From Levilactobacillus suantsaii (lineage in GTDB: Bacteria > Bacillota > Bacilli > Lactobacillales > Lactobacillaceae), in contig NZ_QXIL01000007.1 in NCBI RefSeq assembly GCF_004115745.1, forward strand, positions 1-64,000: a DNA stretch of 64,000 nucleotides. The letters are read 5' to 3'. A program made the position numbers and the translations under genes. Positions 55,731 to 64,000 of the stretch are shown one piece after another. A model generated the notes under the pieces. That model searched no databases. It saw nothing but the letters and a program-made list of their open reading frames with translations, and was not told the origin of the DNA. The first letter of the stretch is position 1. Every line of letters begins with the position of its first letter.

Positions 55731-55774
55731 AAACGGGTGCCGCAGAACGATTAAACGTTCTGCGACACCCGTTT
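55731..55774 (+). terminator. Terminator of oppA copy 3
   Basis: AAACGGGTG.CGCAGAACG pairs with CGTTCTGCG.CACCCGTTT; one mismatch, weak T-run. Confidence 0.85.
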
Positions 55775-55854
55775 GGCGTAGCTGAGTAAAAGGTGATGAG
55801 CAACTCATTCAATGAATGAATAAGTATCAATGAAAGTGGATAAATACACGGACG

Positions 55855-55886
55855 AAAAAAGCGATGCCGTTACCGACATCGCTTTT
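55855..55886 (-). terminator. Terminator of tRNA-Lys copy 1
   Basis: AAAAGCGATG pairs with CATCGCTTTT, then TTTCG on the minus strand; 8 bases after the tRNA end. Confidence 0.85.
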
Positions 55887-55894
55887 GTATAAGA

Positions 55895-55967
55895 TGGGCA
55901 GTCAGGGGCTCGAACCCTGGACCCACGGATTAAGAGTCCGTTGCTCTACCAACTGAGCTAACTGCCC
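55895..55967 (-). tRNA. tRNA-Lys(CUU), copy 1
   Basis: A 73-base tRNA: acceptor stem GGGCAGT/ACTGCCC, D-arm GCTCAGTTGGTAGAGC, anticodon loop CTCTTAA (anticodon CTT), T-loop TTCGAGC and discriminator A. No CCA is encoded. The promoter on the minus strand is TTGCAT (56012-56017), 18 bp, TATGAT (55988-55993). It is identical to the copy at 57335. Confidence 0.96.
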
Positions 55968-56303
55968 ATAACTTTTCAACGAAAACAATCATACCATGCG
56001 AGCTGGGGGTGATGCAAGTCTTTTTTGAAAAAATAATCATGTTTATACATCCCTAAAACTGAATGAGCTGAATTTATGAAGGACAACGCTTAATTGAATA
56101 AGGAGCGCCCTAATAGATGCAATTATTGAATCTGGGACTACTTAAGTTATGGCGAACTTGGGCAAACATTATGGTATTAAACGCATTAGGATTGAAGGAC
56201 AGTGGTATAGTACCTTCAAGCGATTTATACGGCCTAATGGATAAAGAAATTAATTACTTTGATACTTGTGGCGTGTACAATATATAATATAGGAGGTTAA
56301 TTA

Positions 56304-56441
56304 ATGATTGATTTTTTGGAGGATTTGGGAGAGCTAATTAAAAATTTGTTTGAGGTGATTGAAGGTTTATTTGTTGTCGCTGTTTGTGGGGTTATTTCTT
56401 GGATACTAATTTGGGCAATTACAATAATATTAACGGAATAG
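56304..56441 (+). CDS. 45-residue membrane peptide, possible toxin or prophage remnant
   Basis: An ORF below usual size limits, with a perfect AGGAGG 7 bases before the ATG. The peptide has an acidic amphipathic first half (MIDFLEDLGELIKNLFEVIE), then one membrane helix (VVAVCGVISWILIWAI) and ends ILTE. It uses AT-rich codons, unlike the host genes around it, and lies between two tRNA-Lys genes. A -10 TATAAT lies at 56283-56288 with TTGATA 18 bp upstream, but the start point would fall on the ribosome site, so this promoter is doubtful. A terminator follows. I do not recognise the family. Confidence 0.5.
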   Translation: MIDFLEDLGELIKNLFEVIEGLFVVAVCGVISWILIWAITIILTE

Positions 56442-56501
56442 ATACATAACTGGCCGGGGGAATTCCGGTTCTTTATAAACTGTTGTTGATAATTTATATT
56501 C

Positions 56502-56537
56502 GGGTACCTAGTCGCACAACGACTTAGGTATCCTTTT
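56502..56537 (+). terminator. Terminator after the 45-residue ORF
   Basis: GGGTACCTAGTCG pairs with CGACTTAGGTATCC with one bulge, then TTTTT. Confidence 0.8.
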
Positions 56538-56589
56538 TAGGTTAAAAATTAAACGAATATGTAATTAGAAATTAATGAACGGAAAGTGT

Positions 56590-57080
56590 CTATAGTAGCC
56601 TGAGGTGTTCGTTGGGTTTAAGCAAAAGCTTCCAATATCGTTTTAAGGATTTGTACTTAGGAGTTGTGGTTCCGTATCGTTTCATGATACGAACTCGGGT
56701 CGCATTAAAGGCTTTAGTAGCAGTACTTACAATGCGGAATCTATCCGTGACAACAAGCGCATTAGGGAGGACTGAGACTAACTGTGGATAGGTATAATTC
56801 ATATCGGTGACGGTGGCCTTTACACGCTCTCTGCCAAAAGGAATATTGCATTCGTTATATCTAAAATAGCGCTTGTTTAGACATAGGATGACGTTTCATT
56901 CGCTACAACGTAGCAATTTCAACATAACTTTGCGCCAATCATAGCGGATGATAGTCCAAAGTATTCTTTACTTTAAAGGGGCCAGTACTATTGAGGTTAA
57001 TCAGTTTAACGCTTTTAATATGAGCACCTTCAATTTCGAACATTTTTTTGATATTCCGAGACATTAGGGTATAGTCGCTT
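56590..57080 (-). pseudogene. ISL3-family transposase relic
   Basis: The frame at 56590-56802 reads TYPQLVSVLPNALVVTDRFRIVST and ends YKSLKRYWKLLLKPNEHL, which is the ISL3 DDE-domain segment with the second Asp followed by the DRFH-type motif (here DRFR). Further upstream on the minus strand, after frame changes and stops, weak traces remain (IEGAHIKSVKLINLNSTG). The zinc-ribbon start and the catalytic rest are missing. Borders are approximate and no terminal inverted repeats were found. Inactive insertion-sequence remnant. Confidence 0.7.
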
Positions 57081-57277
57081 CTTTTTTTGAAATGTGGTAG
57101 TGGATAGATATAAGTCTGCTGACTATATCTCTTTTTTGCGTACTTTAAAATGTACCATCAAGTCCACACAAAAATATCTGTTACTAACAATCAAGTTTAT
57201 CTTGATCATCAATAACAGATGTTATAGGGCCAATCTTTCACCTTCAGTTGACGAAGACTCATGATTTATTGGTCAAA

Positions 57278-57322
57278 AAAATCAGCAACCCCGAAGTTAA
57301 TCTTCGTGAAAGCTGATTAGTG
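57278..57322 (-). terminator. Terminator of tRNA-Lys copy 2
   Basis: AATCAGC pairs with GCTGATT, with an inner CGAAG/CTTCG stem, then TTTTTT on the minus strand. Confidence 0.8.
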
Positions 57323-57334
57323 GTGATGCTATGA

Positions 57335-57407
57335 TGGGCAGTCAGGGGCTCGAACCCTGGACCCACGGATTAAGAGTCCGTTGCTCTACCAACTGAGCTA
57401 ACTGCCC
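57335..57407 (-). tRNA. tRNA-Lys(CUU), copy 2
   Basis: The sequence is identical to copy 1 over all 73 bases: anticodon CTT in the loop CTCTTAA, stem GGGCAGT/ACTGCCC. The promoter on the minus strand is TTGCGT (57450-57455), 17 bp, TATGAT (57427-57432). Similarity to copy 1 continues about 60 bases upstream with divergence, so the unit of duplication included promoter and tRNA. Confidence 0.96.
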
Positions 57408-57660
57408 ATATCTTTCGACGAGAACTATCATAGCATGTCAGCTAAGGGGACGCAATCCTTTTTGTCAAAAAATTTGACTTAAAATTGGAATTTTTTTAAA
57501 AATAACGTGTTATCGCATGATAAATAAACGTTAAAAAGCAAACTTTTCAGTTAAAACTCGATATAAAGTTAAAAGGTTAGCCTTGGACTTTTAAAACCGA
57601 TTAATTATTTTTAATAACGATAAAATGGGGTGCTCGACTCGATTAGTCCCACATCTCGAC

Positions 57661-57674
57661 ATTTCCTGGGAAAT
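57661..57674. promoter_or_regulatory. Noc-box-like palindrome
   Basis: ATTTCCTGGGAAAT differs from the nucleoid-occlusion protein site ATTTCCCGGGAAAT by one base. It lies in the 575-base gap between tRNA-Lys copy 2 and walR. Single match; noc itself is not in the window. Confidence 0.45.
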
Positions 57675-57713
57675 ATTATGTTAAAAGCACCTTAAAACCG
57701 TGGCGGAATAGGA

Positions 57714-57742
57714 CTGAAACCAGCTTCATGATGTGGTATAAT
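57714..57742 (+). promoter_or_regulatory. walR promoter and folded leader
   Basis: CTGAAA (57714-57719), 17 bp, TATAAT (57737-57742). The 235-base leader contains CCGATAAT/ATTATCGG (57923-57944), CCGCTG/CAGCGG (57886-57916 region) and other pairs. The remainder of 57408-57713 is AT-rich without genes. Confidence 0.6.
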
Positions 57743-57982
57743 TCAAGTAGTGCCCGATTGAGTGCCTGCTGGAAATTTATCAGCGGTCCCGGACACACCT
57801 GTGATTCACCCGGGTTATCATGGATAATCCCTTATTCCTTGACTTTAAACGAGCATTATCAGGAACACAATAATGGAGTGGTCCCGCTGACGATGGTAGT
57901 GTGACATCCAGCGGTCGACCTGCCGATAATCCTGCAATTATCGGAACGAATGGTATTTCCCTTAAGGAGGAAATTTTTAATT

Positions 57983-58699
57983 ATGGCCAAAAAAATTCTT
58001 GTCGTCGATGACGAAAAGCCCATCTCAGATATCATGAAGTTCAGTTTAGAAAAGGAAGGCTACGAAGTGGACGTCGCCTATGACGGGGAAGCCGCGTTAC
58101 AACACGTGGAAGAAAACACCCCGGATTTAGTGATTTTGGACTTGATGTTACCCAAGGTCGATGGCTTGGAAGTTGCCCGGGAAGTGCGGAAAAAGCACGA
58201 CATGCCGATCATTATGGTCACGGCTAAGGACTCCGAACTCGATAAGGTCTTAGGCCTGGAACTGGGAGCTGACGACTACGTCACTAAGCCATTCTCGAAC
58301 CGGGAATTAGTTGCCCGGGTCAAAGCCAACTTACGGCGGCAAAACACCGCGGCCCATGCGCAACCCGAGGAACCGGAAAACCAAGATATTGAAATTGGCG
58401 ACTTGACGATCCACCCCGAAGCATACTCCGTGTCCAAGCGGGGGACCAACATTGAATTGACCCACCGGGAATTCGAACTGTTGCACTACTTGGCCCAACA
58501 CATTGGCCAGGTCATGACCCGGGAACACTTGCTCCAGACCGTTTGGGGCTACGATTACTTTGGTGATGTCCGGACGGTGGACGTGACGGTCCGGCGCCTA
58601 CGGGAAAAAATTGAAGACAGTCCTTCGCACCCAACTTGGCTGGTGACGCGGCGAGGGGTTGGGTATTATCTGCGCAACCCTGATTCCGATCAGGCTTAG
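57983..58699 (+). CDS. walR: Two-component response regulator WalR (YycF)
   Basis: A 238-residue OmpR-class regulator, the essential partner of WalK in control of wall hydrolases. The receiver domain has [10 protein letters not shown] with acidic pocket Asp9/Asp10, phosphoacceptor Asp53 in [10 protein letters not shown], and the Lys of DYVTKPFS. The winged helix at the C-terminus has [15 protein letters not shown] and [13 protein letters not shown]. The ATG at 57983 follows AAGGAGGAAA; the longer frame from 57950 lacks a site. It is first in the walRKHIJ-htrA set. Confidence 0.97.
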   Translation: MAKKILVVDDEKPISDIMKFSLEKEGYEVDVAYDGEAALQHVEENTPDLVILDLMLPKVDGLEVAREVRKKHDMPIIMVTAKDSELDKVLGLELGADDYVTKPFSNRELVARVKANLRRQNTAAHAQPEEPENQDIEIGDLTIHPEAYSVSKRGTNIELTHREFELLHYLAQHIGQVMTREHLLQTVWGYDYFGDVRTVDVTVRRLREKIEDSPSHPTWLVTRRGVGYYLRNPDSDQA

Positions 58700-58742
58700 C
58701 TAGCGGCAACGCTAAATTTTTGGCGGAGGAGTATGTAACTTC

Positions 58743-60599
58743 GTGAATAGCAAAATTAGATTCTTTCAATCGATTCATTTTAAAATCGCGTTAGTCTTTG
58801 CGCTGCTGCTGTTACTGACCCTGGAGATTGTGGGTGCCGTCTTCGTGCGGCAACTGGAACACCAGAACTTAAACACCTTTAAGTCCCAACAGGTGGTTCA
58901 AACCTACATCACTAATCGACTCTCCAACGAACTGGCGAAAACCAATGTGAGTGGGGCCAATAAGCAGATTAAATCGACGCTCTCCGAGATCACCAATACC
59001 AATAACGCCCAAATTCGGGTGATTGATAATAAGGGGACCATTCGGGGGACTAACGAAGCTGATAATCAAGGTGTCGTGGGGCAGAAGACCACCGACAGTG
59101 ACATTAAAAATGCGATTTATAATAACCGTGACGTGGTGCGGACCACCTATAATTCGCAGAACAATAGCCGCTATTACACCACCGTGACCCGGATCATTCG
59201 GACCCAGGGTAACAACAGTGATTTGGTCGGGGTTATTTATATGCGGGCGAGTCTGGATTCCGTGTACCGAAACATCAACCAAATCACGCTGATTTATTTG
59301 TCGGCGACGTTTGTGGCGATTATTTTGGGACTCGTCATGGCGATTATTATTTCCCGGGCAATTACCCGGCCAATTGACGAAATGAAGAAACAAACGTTGC
59401 GGATTGCGCGCGGAGACTACTCTGGGCACGTCCACGTTTATGGTAACGATGAATTGGGCCAACTGGCCAGTGCCGTCAATAACCTATCCGTCCGGGTCGA
59501 AGAGGCCCAGGAATCGACGGAATCAGAACGGCGGCGGTTGGACTCCGTGATGGCCCACATGACCGATGGCGTTATTGCCACCGACCGGCGGGGGAACGTC
59601 ACGATTATCAACGAAATGGGCAGTAACTTCTTGGATACCGATGCGGATGATGCGGTCGGTAAATCTATTCTGGATCTGTTGGCGATTCGCCAAGATTATA
59701 CTTTGCGCGAGTTGCTCGAAGACCCGGATGATTTAGTTTTAGACTTTTCAACCAAAGATCATGACTTGATTCTGCAAGCCTACTTCTCATTGATTCAACG
59801 GGAATCTGGGTTTATTTCGGGGATTGTTTGTGTCTTACATGACGTTACCGAACAACAAAAGATTGACCAGGACCGGAAACAATTCGTGTCCAACGTGTCG
59901 CACGAGTTACGGACGCCGCTGACCAGTGTGCGCTCGTACGTTGAAGCACTGGCCGAAGGGGCCTGGAAGGACCCGAAAGTGGCCCCTGAATTCTTGAAGG
60001 TCACCCAGGAAGAAACTGACCGGATGATTCGGATGATCAACGACTTACTGACGTTGTCGCGGATGGATTCTGGGACCCAAAAGTTGGACCTGGAAATGGT
60101 CAACTTGAATGAACTGTATAACTATGTCCTGGATCGTTTCGACATGATTCTCAAACAAGATGACCAGCCAGAGAAGACGTACACCATCAAACGGGAATTT
60201 ACCAAGCGTGATTTGTGGGTCGAAATCGATACGGACCGGTTCACACAGGTCTTGGATAATTTGATGAACAACGCGATTAAGTATTCCCCGGACGGTGGGG
60301 TCATCACCTGCCGGTTGCTAGAGACGCACAATAACGTGATGCTTAGTGTGACTGACCAAGGGCTCGGAATTCCCCGGGCCGATATCCCACGAATCTTTGA
60401 CCGGTTCTACCGGGTCGATAAAGCCCGATCACGGGCCCAAGGTGGTACGGGGTTAGGGTTAGCGATTTCCCGGGAAGTCGTCCAAATGTTAGGCGGCCGG
60501 ATTTGGGTCGATAGTCGCGAAGGTCGCGGCTCGACGTTCTACATTTCCTTGCCATATAAGCCGTACGAAGAGGAGGATCTCTGGGATGAAGATAACTAA
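58743..60599 (+). CDS. walK: Sensor histidine kinase WalK (YycG)
   Basis: A 618-residue membrane kinase. A first helix (residues 13-35), an extracellular Cache-like domain of about 145 residues rich in Asn/Thr, and a second helix (about 183-205) precede the HAMP (ISRAITRPIDEMKKQTLRI), PAS and HisKA domains. The phosphorylated His is in VSNVSHELRTPLTSV, and the ATP site has DQGLGIPRADIPRIFDRFYRV and GGTGLGLAIS. The start is GTG at 58743 behind GGAGGAG. The stop overlaps walH by 14 bases. Confidence 0.97.
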   Translation: MNSKIRFFQSIHFKIALVFALLLLLTLEIVGAVFVRQLEHQNLNTFKSQQVVQTYITNRLSNELAKTNVSGANKQIKSTLSEITNTNNAQIRVIDNKGTIRGTNEADNQGVVGQKTTDSDIKNAIYNNRDVVRTTYNSQNNSRYYTTVTRIIRTQGNNSDLVGVIYMRASLDSVYRNINQITLIYLSATFVAIILGLVMAIIISRAITRPIDEMKKQTLRIARGDYSGHVHVYGNDELGQLASAVNNLSVRVEEAQESTESERRRLDSVMAHMTDGVIATDRRGNVTIINEMGSNFLDTDADDAVGKSILDLLAIRQDYTLRELLEDPDDLVLDFSTKDHDLILQAYFSLIQRESGFISGIVCVLHDVTEQQKIDQDRKQFVSNVSHELRTPLTSVRSYVEALAEGAWKDPKVAPEFLKVTQEETDRMIRMINDLLTLSRMDSGTQKLDLEMVNLNELYNYVLDRFDMILKQDDQPEKTYTIKREFTKRDLWVEIDTDRFTQVLDNLMNNAIKYSPDGGVITCRLLETHNNVMLSVTDQGLGIPRADIPRIFDRFYRVDKARSRAQGGTGLGLAISREVVQMLGGRIWVDSREGRGSTFYISLPYKPYEEEDLWDEDN

Positions 60600-61878
60600 A
60601 GTCCTGTTACCGCTGGGGTTAGCCGTAGCGGTAGCTGTCAGTATCACCTTTTCGGCGTTGATTTGGACCAACCCAGCGCAATATGAACATAACCGGCAAC
60701 GCAGTTCGAACACCCAGACCACTGATATCAGTACCCGGCCACAACGCGACGTGTTTCTGCCGACGCAGGTCGTTTATAGCAATGCTTCTGGGAAGCAAGA
60801 ACTGTTGAACAACCGAAAAGTCAACTTGACCACGGAACTTCGCGATGCACTGAAAAAGTGGGACTTCGGTCGGGTCACGCAGGTGGATGGGGTATCACAC
60901 ACCGAATATATGCGTTACCTGACACAAAAGAGTAGCTTGCTGTTGTCCTACGCTAGCCCGGTTAACATCCGGGTGTTCAATACCGTGTTCGGTAGTCAAT
61001 TGAACCGGCATTCAACGAAGTTCTCCCGAATCATGGTCTCGTTGACGGATCCCGACTATTTGTACTTGTTAGATGATAAGCAGCAAAGTGTTTACCGAGT
61101 CAAGATCAGACACGCAGGCGTTAAGGCGTTGCGCAAAATCTTGAAGGAAAACCTCTTTCGCATCGATGTCAAAATGGATTGGCTCAATGGGAATGCACTG
61201 GCTTACGTGACTAACCGCGTTGCGGTACCATCCTACAGTTACCTGGTCAACCACCAATCGACGGATAACTTTACGACCCGCTTGTTGAACAAAGGGGAGT
61301 CGACGAACGTGACGGCCAAGAAGAATAAGGATAGTACCGTCTATAGCGACGGGGCGTCACGCCAGTTGACCTTCTATAATAAAGCGGGGATGGCGCTGTT
61401 CGAAGATTACGGTGCCTCGCAAGTGGCGTTGAGTTTTAACCAGCACTTATCCACCGGTTACAAGGCCGTCAAGTCGATTGGCCTCCCGATGGAAAACCTG
61501 CGCTACTACGGTTATAACGAGTCGAACCAGACGCTGACCTACCGAAGCTTCGTGGAAGGGTTCCCGATTTTTAACCAGAGCAACTACGGGACCGCTCGGA
61601 TCCAACTCTCGTCACAGGGCGTGCGGCGGTATAACTTCTCAGTCTATAGTTTGCAGGTCCCAGTGCCTAACGACAAACATGCTGTGAAGTTACCAGGGAC
61701 CCAAGCCGTGATTGACCAGTTGAGCGCGGCTGGGTATAGTAAGAAGAAAATTGGTAGTCTCCAGCTTGGGTACCAATGGGCCACCTCGTCAGCTTCCGAT
61801 AAAGTCGTTGATCTGACGCCTACCTGGTACGTGTACTACAAGGGCAGTTGGAAGAACTACGAACAACTGTTGAAGTAG
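60586..61878 (+). CDS. walH: WalK regulatory protein WalH (YycH)
   Basis: A 430-residue bitopic membrane protein with one N-terminal helix (VLLPLGLAVAVAVSITFSALIW) and a large extracellular YycH domain. In Bacillus it forms a ternary complex with WalI and WalK and tunes kinase activity. Motif identity is low across species; the assignment rests on size, topology and position. The gene overlaps walK by 14 bases, and the ATG lies within an AGGAGG region, indicating coupling. Confidence 0.92.
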   Translation: MKITKVLLPLGLAVAVAVSITFSALIWTNPAQYEHNRQRSSNTQTTDISTRPQRDVFLPTQVVYSNASGKQELLNNRKVNLTTELRDALKKWDFGRVTQVDGVSHTEYMRYLTQKSSLLLSYASPVNIRVFNTVFGSQLNRHSTKFSRIMVSLTDPDYLYLLDDKQQSVYRVKIRHAGVKALRKILKENLFRIDVKMDWLNGNALAYVTNRVAVPSYSYLVNHQSTDNFTTRLLNKGESTNVTAKKNKDSTVYSDGASRQLTFYNKAGMALFEDYGASQVALSFNQHLSTGYKAVKSIGLPMENLRYYGYNESNQTLTYRSFVEGFPIFNQSNYGTARIQLSSQGVRRYNFSVYSLQVPVPNDKHAVKLPGTQAVIDQLSAAGYSKKKIGSLQLGYQWATSSASDKVVDLTPTWYVYYKGSWKNYEQLLK

Positions 61879-61902
61879 ACCGGCAAGGAGGAATCGTCAG
61901 CT

Positions 61903-62757
61903 ATGGATTTTCGGCGCATTGAGTGGTTATTTTTAGTCGCCTTTATCGCAATCGATATTTTTCTGTTTGCGGCCTTCCAACGTGATGCGACGGGTCAATC
62001 GGACACGGCTTCGGGCCGGTCGGCTGATACGGATACGACCATCGTGAAGGAAATGCGCGCAGACAACATCACGTTCAAATCTCCCAGTAAAAAGAGTGGC
62101 GAGGGTTATTACATTTCCACCAAGGATAATGCCGCCCAGATCAAGGCCAGCCTGACTAGTCTGACTGACCAAACCGTTCGGTACGATGATGGGTTGATTA
62201 CCTCGACGTTCAAGACCCCAATCGATAACGTGGATACTCAGCATCCTAACCGGACCTTGGCCGACGTGGTCAGCAATACGTCCTTGATTTTAAACGGGGA
62301 TGATTACCGCTATAATCAAAACCTGTCGAGTCGAAATACCGTGGTGTACACCCAGCGGGTTACCGACGGGCAGATTTATTCTCGTTACGGGCAGTTGCGG
62401 TTTAGCCTGACCAATGATGGGACCATCACCGGCTACACCCAAGGTTACCTGTCAGACGTCACGACTTTGCGGGAAAAAACGGGGATGATTTCGGAGCGGA
62501 AGGCATTAATCAGCCTGTACCAATATAATCAATTACAAAATAATACGAAGATCATGTGGACTAAGTTGGCTTATACACGGTACTTCACTTTGAAGAACAG
62601 CAGTGTGTATATCCCGACGTGGGTCATTGCGGTCAAGACCTCCAGCGGTAATAATGCGGGGATCGTACAATTGAAACACGTGAACGCCTTTACGGGAACC
62701 ATCCTTACTTCAGATAGTAACGTGAAGACGGTCAGCGGGACGACGACCACCAATTAA
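61903..62757 (+). CDS. walI: WalK regulatory protein WalI (YycI)
   Basis: A 284-residue protein with one N-terminal helix (WLFLVAFIAIDIFLFAAF) and a YycI-type extracellular domain. It pairs with WalH to control WalK. Segments such as TPIDNVDTQHPNRTLADVV and VPTWV-like YIPTWVIAVK near the end match the family shape. AAGGAGGAAT precedes the ATG at 61903, 24 bases after walH. A terminator follows. Confidence 0.9.
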   Translation: MDFRRIEWLFLVAFIAIDIFLFAAFQRDATGQSDTASGRSADTDTTIVKEMRADNITFKSPSKKSGEGYYISTKDNAAQIKASLTSLTDQTVRYDDGLITSTFKTPIDNVDTQHPNRTLADVVSNTSLILNGDDYRYNQNLSSRNTVVYTQRVTDGQIYSRYGQLRFSLTNDGTITGYTQGYLSDVTTLREKTGMISERKALISLYQYNQLQNNTKIMWTKLAYTRYFTLKNSSVYIPTWVIAVKTSSGNNAGIVQLKHVNAFTGTILTSDSNVKTVSGTTTTN

Positions 62758-62786
62758 CGTGGTGGCACCGCAAATACATGTGAGCG

Positions 62787-62812
62787 AAAAGCGACGATGA
62801 TCGTCGCTTTTT
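62787..62812 (+). terminator. Terminator after walI
   Basis: AAAAGCGACGA pairs perfectly with TCGTCGCTTTT with a 3-base loop, then TTGTTT. A separate walJ promoter, GTTACA, 17 bp, TATGAT (62852-62880), lies downstream. Confidence 0.85.
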
Positions 62813-62912
62813 GTTTCGCAGTGATTTATGAGATACCAACCAAGTAATCAGGTTACAAGTTTAGTCGAATGCGGTATGATAACGGTGATAGGTCAAGAGA
62901 GGGTTAGATAAA

Positions 62913-63725
62913 GTGAGTACGCAAGGAGACGACTTACGCATCAGCATTCTGTCCAGTGGCAGTACGGGCAACGTGTGCTATGTGGAAAGTCCAAACGAAC
63001 GCCTGCTGATTGATGCGGGCTTGAGTGGTAAGAAAATTGAACATTTGATGGGGACCATCGACCGGAGCTTGACCGACGTCAATGCGTTACTGGTAACCCA
63101 TGAGCATACCGACCACCGCAAGGCCGTGGGGATTCTGGCGCGACGCTACCCCCAAATCGGGGTCTACGCGAACCGGGGAACCTGGGACGCGATGGCTTCG
63201 CGCATCGGCAAGGTCTCCTTGGACCAGAAGCACCTGTTCGCACCAGATACGGTCCAGACCTTTGGCGACATTGACGTCGAGAGCTTTTCGGTCTCCCATG
63301 ATGCCGCGGAACCGCAATTTTACGCGGTCCACTATCATGGCAAGACCTTCGTTATCTTGACGGATACCGGGTACGTGTCCGAACACGTCGAAGGGGTCAT
63401 CAAGGATGCCGACGCCTACTTGTTGGAGTGTAACCACGATGTGGAAATGTTGCGGATGGGAGACTATTCTTGGCCCCTTAAGCAACGCATCCTAAGCGAT
63501 AAGGGACACTTGTCCAACGAGGAAGGGGCCGATACCTTGATGGATGTCCTGGGCAATCGGACCAAGAAGATCTATCTGGGGCACCGCAGTTTGCACAATA
63601 ATATGAAGTCCCTGTGTCATTTAACGGTGGCCTCGATGATGGCCAACAAAGACTTTGGCGTCGGCGAAGACTTCAAGTTACTCGATACCGATCCCGAAGC
63701 TGCGACGCCGCTGGAGGCAATTTAA
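62913..63725 (+). CDS. walJ: Metallo-beta-lactamase-fold hydrolase WalJ (YycJ/VicX)
   Basis: A 270-residue protein of the metallo-beta-lactamase fold. Metal ligands are TVHEHTDH-like THEHTDHRKAVG (residues 62-72), the SVSHD His near residue 130, the LTDTGY Asp near residue 150 and LGHRS His near residue 230. It is linked to DNA repair and division coordination in streptococci. The start is GTG at 62913 behind GAGAGGG. It has its own promoter but lies between walI and htrA as usual. Confidence 0.93.
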   Translation: MSTQGDDLRISILSSGSTGNVCYVESPNERLLIDAGLSGKKIEHLMGTIDRSLTDVNALLVTHEHTDHRKAVGILARRYPQIGVYANRGTWDAMASRIGKVSLDQKHLFAPDTVQTFGDIDVESFSVSHDAAEPQFYAVHYHGKTFVILTDTGYVSEHVEGVIKDADAYLLECNHDVEMLRMGDYSWPLKQRILSDKGHLSNEEGADTLMDVLGNRTKKIYLGHRSLHNNMKSLCHLTVASMMANKDFGVGEDFKLLDTDPEAATPLEAI

Positions 63726-63855
63726 AAGTTTAAGGACTTCCGCGCATTTTTATCGCAGAAAATTCACACTCGCCCGCTAAAATGGGGATATTAAGTTAAA
63801 TTGCCCATGGGGCAAGTCGATAATGAGGAGGGTTAGCGCATTTACGCGCGAGACG

Positions 63856-64000
63856 ATGGCTGATAATAATAACAATAATAATCAAAATGATAATGCCCAA
63901 AATCAATTTGAGGATCAACAGCGATCAACGCCGGAGCAAACGCCGCGCCCCAAGAAACCACTGACCTTAACGAAGGTCGCCGTGACGGCAATCATTGCCG
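63856..64000 (+). CDS. htrA: Serine protease HtrA, N-terminal fragment (runs off the window)
   Basis: The first 48 codons begin MADNNNNNNQNDNAQNQFED, an Asn/Gln-rich cytoplasmic start, then PRPKKPLTLTKVAVTAIIA, the beginning of a membrane anchor. Position directly after walJ and this disordered-then-helix architecture match the HtrA/DegP surface protease of lactobacilli. The catalytic triad lies beyond the window. The ATG at 63856 has only a weak ribosome site; GAGGAGGG at 63825 is 24 bases away. Confidence 0.75.
   Translation, partial: MADNNNNNNQNDNAQNQFEDQQRSTPEQTPRPKKPLTLTKVAVTAIIA

Noticed and set aside
62757-62775. GGTGGCACCGC resembling a T-box core after walI
   Set aside because: No stem I, antiterminator or downstream amino-acid gene; the match is short and the hairpin after it is an ordinary terminator.

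Overview
The window is the replication-origin region of a Gram-positive chromosome, almost certainly a member of the Lactobacillaceae. The evidence is the rpmH-dnaA-dnaN-yaaA-recF-gyrB-gyrA-rpsF-ssb-rpsR order, TTATCCACA-type DnaA boxes on both sides of dnaA, T-box leaders, strong AGGAGG ribosome sites, the gdpP-rplI-dnaB cluster and the walRKHIJ-htrA operon. GC-rich codon use and a 1,3-propanediol-type iron alcohol dehydrogenase suggest a heterofermentative Levilactobacillus-like species; the genus is inference only.

Layout. 1-8.6 kb: accessory genes, mostly minus strand: a beheaded LysR regulator, an MFS carrier, a disulfide-reductase-like flavoenzyme divergent from a MerR regulator, an aldo/keto reductase, a frameshifted Old Yellow Enzyme, an HxlR regulator and a CDF transporter. 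8.9-20.2 kb: alcohol dehydrogenase with a cre site, T-box-controlled asnA, sugar porter, HAD phosphatase, MFS carrier, a condensation-domain-like protein, thioesterase, NAD(P)-binding protein and brnQ, then a gene-free, strongly folded stretch that looks like an unannotated RNA. 20.4-26.5 kb: minus-strand rpmH-rnpA-yidC-jag-mnmE-mnmG, with jag broken by an amber codon. 26.5-37.8 kb: oriC and the plus-strand replication, gyrase and S6-SSB-S18 genes. 38.4-45 kb: two paralogous, T-box-led operons, each with a peptide-binding lipoprotein and an amidohydrolase. 45.1-50.4 kb: nitroreductase, gdpP, rplI, dnaB. 50.5-55.7 kb: a candidate small RNA with an anti-Shine-Dalgarno tract, ogt, an FMN reductase, an MFS carrier, a small membrane protein and a third T-box-led oppA. 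55.9-57.4 kb: two identical tRNA-Lys(CUU) genes around an AT-rich island with an ISL3 transposase relic and a 45-residue membrane peptide gene. 57.9-64 kb: walR-walK-walH-walI-walJ and the start of htrA.

Chromosome-scale signals. Four ParB-binding parS palindromes (6932, 14211, 17542, 45865) lie on both sides of oriC, although no parA/parB is present in the window. A Noc-box-like palindrome lies at 57661. DnaA-box clusters occur not only around dnaA but also between mnmE and mnmG, after dnaN, and most densely after rpsR (37879-38157), about 10 kb from dnaA.

Amino-acid economy is a theme. One T-box (Asn codon) drives asnA. Three others precede peptide-binding proteins, with specifier codons read here as Ile, Leu-or-Ser, and Arg. 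Three genes are broken (lysR, Old Yellow Enzyme, jag); the last two differ from an intact frame by a single small lesion, so sequencing error or recent mutation must be separated.
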